Part shown: piece by piece, positions 59,286 through 64,000 of the stretch
Layout of the letters: every line of letters starts with the position of its first letter
Numbering within the stretch: position 1 is the stretch's first letter
Assembly (NCBI GenBank): GCA_013396525.1
Contig: VWYX01000673.1
Span: 139,375 to 203,374 of the forward strand
Reading direction: 5' to 3'
Length of the DNA: 64,000 nt
Origin: Chaetorhynchus papuensis
Taxonomy: Eukaryota; Chordata; Aves; Passeriformes; Rhipiduridae
Notes under the pieces: generated by a model
The model's input: the letters and a program-made list of their open reading frames with translations, nothing else
The model's database searches: none
Told to the model about the DNA's origin: nothing
Program-made: the position numbers and the translations under genes

Positions 59286-59938
59286 TTTTATGAGGTTCAA
59301 CAAGGCCAAGTGCCAGGTCCTGAACCTGAGTCGTAACAACCCCATGCTGTGCTACAGGCTGAGGGTGGAGTGTCTGGAAAACTGCCCAGCAGAAAAGGAC
59401 CTGGGGCTGCTGGTTGACAGCAGCTAGACAGGAGCCAGCTGTGCCCAAGGTAACCAAGAAGGCCAATGGCACCCTGGCCTGTATCAGCAATAGTGTGCCC
59501 AGCAGGATCAGGGTCTGCTGTGATCATCCCACTGTACTTGGCATTGGTGAAGTTGCACCTCAAGTCCTGTGTCCGGCTTTTTGGTCCACTCACTACAAGA
59601 AGGACACTGAGGTGCTGGAGTGTGTCCAGAGAAGACAATGGATCTGGTGAAGAGTCTGGAGCACAAGCCTTATGAGAAGCAGATGAGGGCCCTGGGGACT
59701 TTTAGCCTGGAGAAAAGGAATCTAAGGAGAGAAAGTCAGTGCACTTTACAACTCCCTGAAAGGAGGCAGTCTCTTCTCCCAAGTAACAAGAGATAGGATA
59801 AGGGGAAGCAGCCTCAAAGTGCTCCAGAGGAAGCTTAGATTGCATATTAAGAAAAGTTCTTCAATGAGAGGGCTGTCAAGCTTTGCACAAAGCTTCCCAA
59901 GGAAGTGATTGAGTGCTTGAGTAACCATCCCTGATTTT
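59286..59938 (+). mobile_element. CR1 LINE, plus strand, lacking its 3' tail
   Basis: Sense CR1 ORF2 from 'ttcaacaaggccaagtgcca' (59297-59316), through 'aggacctggggctgctggtt' and 'agaaggccaatggcaccctg', 'cactacaagaaggacactga', to 'tctcttctcccaagtaacaa' and 'ttagattgcatattaagaaa'. It stops near 59938, before the 3' UTR and octamer tail are reached, so its downstream end was lost after insertion. Frames are interrupted by stops and indels, and the copy is inactive. Confidence 0.93.
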
Positions 59939-62900
59939 CTGAAATAGATTCTAATTAGAAGATAGAATTGGCTGTGTCCATCAGTCACAGATACCAGTCA
60001 AACAACAAATACTGACCAGCATCTTGATTATGGGTGACCGGCACCTTTTTAGCCCCTTTGTCTCATATTTCCTGTGCTTATTTTTCTCCCATTCACTTTC
60101 TTTTTTCTTTTCTGCTCCAAAGCCACTCTACCCCTAATAATTTTTTCCCCACTGGCTCCAGTTTTACTATATCTATACCTAAATTTTTTATGACTATTGT
60201 GGTTACTGGGATGCTGTTGGACTAGAAAGGCTCTGCTCCTTAAACAGTCTTCCAATTAACCTGTGAATAATTTTCCCCTAATCTAATGTTCTGTGAAATC
60301 TGGGCATTCCTCCTAACACTGTCATAGCTTTTGTGAGCTTCTTGCTATGCTGCTTTTTAGCACTCACCAACTTCTCATGTCATGTCCAGGAATTTCCCAT
60401 GCTCTGCCACTTTAGTTAAACCTCAGTCCAAAGCATATTCATCTGACTTCCACAGGTACCACAATTCTAAAGGCAGATTTACTGACTTGCTACATATTGC
60501 CAGGGGTGGCACAGTTTACTTACATACACAGCATACAATATTTTTGCCTGGTTATCTATATGGAGAATTGTCTCTGTCTTTAATTTCATTCGGAAAATCC
60601 TTTCCAGAGGGAAAATAAATAATTGTTGCTTGTACTATTGTTTTCTTCCCTTTCTCCTCCTTTTTCTCATTTTAATTGGATCCTAGTTGGATAGTGTAGT
60701 CAGTGTTGTGAAGGTTCACGCTGGTAACATAAATCATGGTCTATCAAGTTTAAAATGCTTGACAAACCAAAATAGGGGAAATTTTAATTTTATTTTTCTG
60801 ACCTGATTTGCAGTGGTGCTGTCCCCACACTGAGAAAGACCAAAAGTTTCAGTAGACTTATTTGGGAAATAGATACTCTTAAAGCATATCTGCAACCCCT
60901 ACAAGGATTCATAGCTGTGATCTAAACATTTTTTCCTGCAGTAGTAGACTTCCAGCTCTTGTTTCCCTGATTCCTGGTAATTTTCTCTTGAGTTAATATT
61001 GATGATTTAACAATTTTGGCCTTAATGCTTATTTCAACTTTCTTAACTAACATAGTTTAAATTTATGTTGCTGAATAAGTGAACCTGTCTGTGTGATTGA
61101 CAAAGTAATGGCCCTTTAGCCCTTCATCAGTTTTTCTCCCCCTGATTTAAAGTGAGCTGAGTTAACACAATTGAGCCTCATGCAACTGGGTTATATTGTG
61201 AAGGTGATATTCAGCATTGGGTGGGGTTTGTTCATTCATCTGCTTTATTAATGAATGTATTGGTTCTTTAAAAATAAAACTGCCTTGGTTTTTCTAAAGA
61301 AGAAGAAATATAGCAGTATTTATGGACTTGATTAATTATAAATACTTGAAATTTCTCTTCTTCAGACCTAAGGAAAGCGTGATTGTGTACTGCATGCAAA
61401 AAGGTTCACTCACCTCTTGCTTGTAATTATTTTGTTTAAATTAAAATGTCAGTACTTTGTGATTAAAAAGCTGCCTACAGGGAATGTCTGAAATAAAAAC
61501 CTTCCTTCTCTGTCCTCCTCATTTTGATGTTTAGCTTTTGCTTTAAGTTTTAGGGTAAAACAATTAACCTTTAAACAAGAAATAATACTTAAAAGACAGT
61601 GAGAATATTCCCTGTCTTCAGTTTTCTCTGCTCAATTAGATTTATACACTAACACTAGCCTAACCCTTCAGTTGTGAGGCCTTAAGGGTGAAGAAGTCCT
61701 CAAAGAAGGCAAGGAGAGATCATCATCACACTTGTACAGAATATAAAAGTCATCACTCTTTATGTGTTAGCAGTTCACAATAAGACTCGTAGTACCATAA
61801 TGAACTATCTATAGTTACATATTTATTTATATCATCATGTAACGTGTTAGTATACTATACCTTCTTTTGAAAGGAAAGCTAATCCAAGTAGACAAAAAAT
61901 TAACTAACTGGATTCTAAGATGCTTCAATTCAAAAGACACTTAAAAAGCAGTTTTGAAAATAAAAACCACATAGATTTGGCTTTACTCTTCTTGGGTGTC
62001 ACATTATCTAAATGGGATACCGAAGCATGTGCAAAATAGTTCTTACTGTTTCTTCCTGTTTCATGCTTTGAATAAGCAACAAATCTATTAATTTTTGTAC
62101 ATTTCTTTTAATATATAGTTACAATTTTCCAAATTTATGTATTCTGACTACTCAGAAGTGCATTGTCATGATCAGATGAAAGCAAATGTTATTTTGAATG
62201 TTCTTTTTTCCAAAGAACAACCTTTGGAAATTTAGTCCCTCACCTGTACAGTGTTGTCAAAGTTATAATTAATATGTTGGAGTTGTAAACCTTAAGTGTA
62301 GGAAGAAATCAGCAGTGTTAAACTCTTTTTTTTTTGTCCAGTGTTCTTGCTGCATTACATTTGTCATTCTTCCAAAAAGAGAAGGGATAATTGGAACATG
62401 ATGGTTATTTCTATGGGCAGTTAGTTGACACAGGGCAATACTAGGGAGAGGTTGCAGAGAAAAACAAAATTAAAATATGCAGTCAATTCAATAGTATGTC
62501 TAATCTCTCAGCCAAAACTCTCCTCTGCCATGTAATATCAGCTCCGCTTTACAACATTACTTGTTTGTCAGTTTGCAACATCTTTGTGTTCCATTGCTCA
62601 CTGCATTTGGTTGCCTAGATGACAATTTCTTTCAGTGGGGAAAATCAAGGTGACTTAGGCAAATGGGACTAGTAACGTGCTTTGCTTCCAACTGGACTTC
62701 TTAATTTTTGGTTCCTCCAGTGCTTCCTGCTCCACGTTGATGGATTTTGTCTCTCTGTGGAGTGTGGAGGTCAAGTTAAACTCTCCCTCCTTTGTGAAGG
62801 TATATCAGATCATTATCAAAGGTGACATTCATCATCCCGGAGGCTGAAAGGTCCATTCAAGCCCTTCAAACCTGTATGAAAATGTGTTTCAATTATAGGT

Positions 62901-64000
62901 CTCCATCTCTCCTCCTTGCCCTGTAGCTTAGCTGATCAAAATGAGGGCAGCATTTTCAAGCTGTACTGTAAGAATTTCTGTTCAGAATTCTGTAACTGAA
63001 GAAGCAGAACTCAACGAGCTTGACCAGAGAGGAGCAGAGATGAATTGTGCTACAAGATGGCAGACTGCGCTCCTTCCCATCTATATTATTACAAAATAAC
63101 CTTCAAATATATGTTTGAAAAATCCTCTTGCTTCTGACTTCAAGGAAGTGATATTATAGATACAAACAACAGAAAATGGATGCTGTTCATTTGTTCTTCT
63201 TAGTCAATAACTTCATAAAGATTTAGATATATGAATTAGGTGATATAAGAAAGAAAATTACTTTTAAAAACTTATTAGACATCCTTTATTGTATCAGGCT
63301 GGCATTAGCTTTGTGATCTTAGCAAGCAGTTCTGAAGGAAATTCAAGTTTAGAGACTTTTGTTACCCATAGAAACAGGTAATAAATTTACCCACCTCCTT
63401 ATTGCTCATAAACATCTGCTACATAGCTCTAGTCAAAATAAAGTTCTTGAGGCAGCAAAGGAAACAGCTGCCACATCAAACACAGTGTTGATATTGCAAT
63501 GAATTTTATTGATTCCCTTCCTCATGCTACATAGAACTCTTCAAAACCTACAATATACATTTGCCTCTTCAATAATTTACATATTAGTCTTGCTTGTCTA
63601 TGTGAAACATACTGTAAATGCAAAGAAATCAATATATTGACTGGCAGGAAGTTAAACTACATGCTTCTACAATGTCTTTTGTAGGGAAACTTGTGTAAGA
63701 ATAAATTGAAAATTTGAGCTGATTTGGGGGAACAGAAATTTTCTTATACCCGTGACCAAGGCAAATATTTTTTAGTACTTACACTGACATTTTCTTGAAC
63801 ATTTCCTGAACTGATTTTTTTGGTCTGTTAGAAAAAAACCAAAAAAACAAGCACGTGAATAAAGAAGTTCCAGATTTTTTTCCTGGAAGCTGATATTCAC
63901 ATATGAAAGTTCCAAAAAAACACAAATGGGGAAATAAGTTAGGAAACATTCTAAGTGATCAGTCCTTTTCTGTGTCCATAACATACAACACATTTCCACA
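59939..64000. other. Unique non-coding stretch to the end of the window
   Basis: 4 kb without a recognised repeat or gene. Stretches at about 61070-61390 and 62520-62880 are of higher complexity and could be conserved non-coding DNA. The last open frame (63999-63772, minus) runs off the edge and is probably chance. Confidence 0.45.

Overview
This window looks like AT-rich, gene-poor nuclear DNA from a bird, most likely a songbird or another neoavian. The evidence is the repeat content. There are many 5'-truncated CR1 LINE copies, several with the bird-typical 3' octamer tail (ATTCTATG type), and several avian endogenous retrovirus LTRs. One LTR carries a 40-bp internal tandem repeat of a kind I associate with passerine ERVs. 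I see no bacterial, plasmid or phage content, and no tRNA, rRNA, CRISPR array or operon. I could not recognise any host protein-coding gene. The window is best read as intergenic or long-intron sequence. Nearly all long open frames are chance frames, LINE remnants or frames across tandem repeats.

Layout. 1-5.3 kb is unique AT-rich DNA. 5.3-7.3 kb holds an old LINE endonuclease relic, a CR1 3' end and a solo LTR. 9.87-10.85 kb holds two adjacent minus-strand CR1 copies. 13.7 kb has a short CR1 end, 14985-15124 is a 140-base assembly gap, and 16.4-17.1 kb is a minus-strand LTR. 19.56 kb has an (AACC)n repeat. 21.3-22.8 kb is the best reverse-transcriptase-bearing CR1, interrupted by a stop and a frameshift. 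25.4 kb is a CR1 with its full 3' tail. 27.8-30 kb is a block of two minus-strand CR1 copies, the second broken by an LTR fragment. 32.4 kb has an old reverse-transcriptase relic. 33.39-34.57 kb is a minus-strand LTR whose two halves are separated by about 0.6 kb, with a 5-bp target-site duplication at its outer edges. 38.5 kb has an (ATCT)n microsatellite and 39.5-40.0 kb another CR1. 42.75-44.8 kb is a retroviral LTR region interrupted by a 608-base gap, an (AAAAAG)n tract and about 0.9 kb of unidentified sequence. 45.7-47.06 kb is a CR1 with an LTR inserted in it. 51.3-52.8 kb holds two further LTR-like segments. 57.16-58.55 kb is a solo LTR with the 40-bp minisatellite and a 5-bp target-site duplication. 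59.29-59.94 kb is a last CR1. The remainder is unique sequence.

The features do not form a pathway. They record successive retrotransposon insertions, which the nesting puts in relative order. The most useful leads are the minisatellite LTR, the split LTR at 33.4-34.6 kb, the nested LTR in CR1 at 46 kb, two weak exon-like open segments (20738-20818 plus, and about 41055-41228 minus), and short stretches that look like conserved non-coding DNA. All boundaries were read by eye. LTR and CR1 assignments rest on remembered family features, not a database search. I did not find a convincing undescribed biological system.
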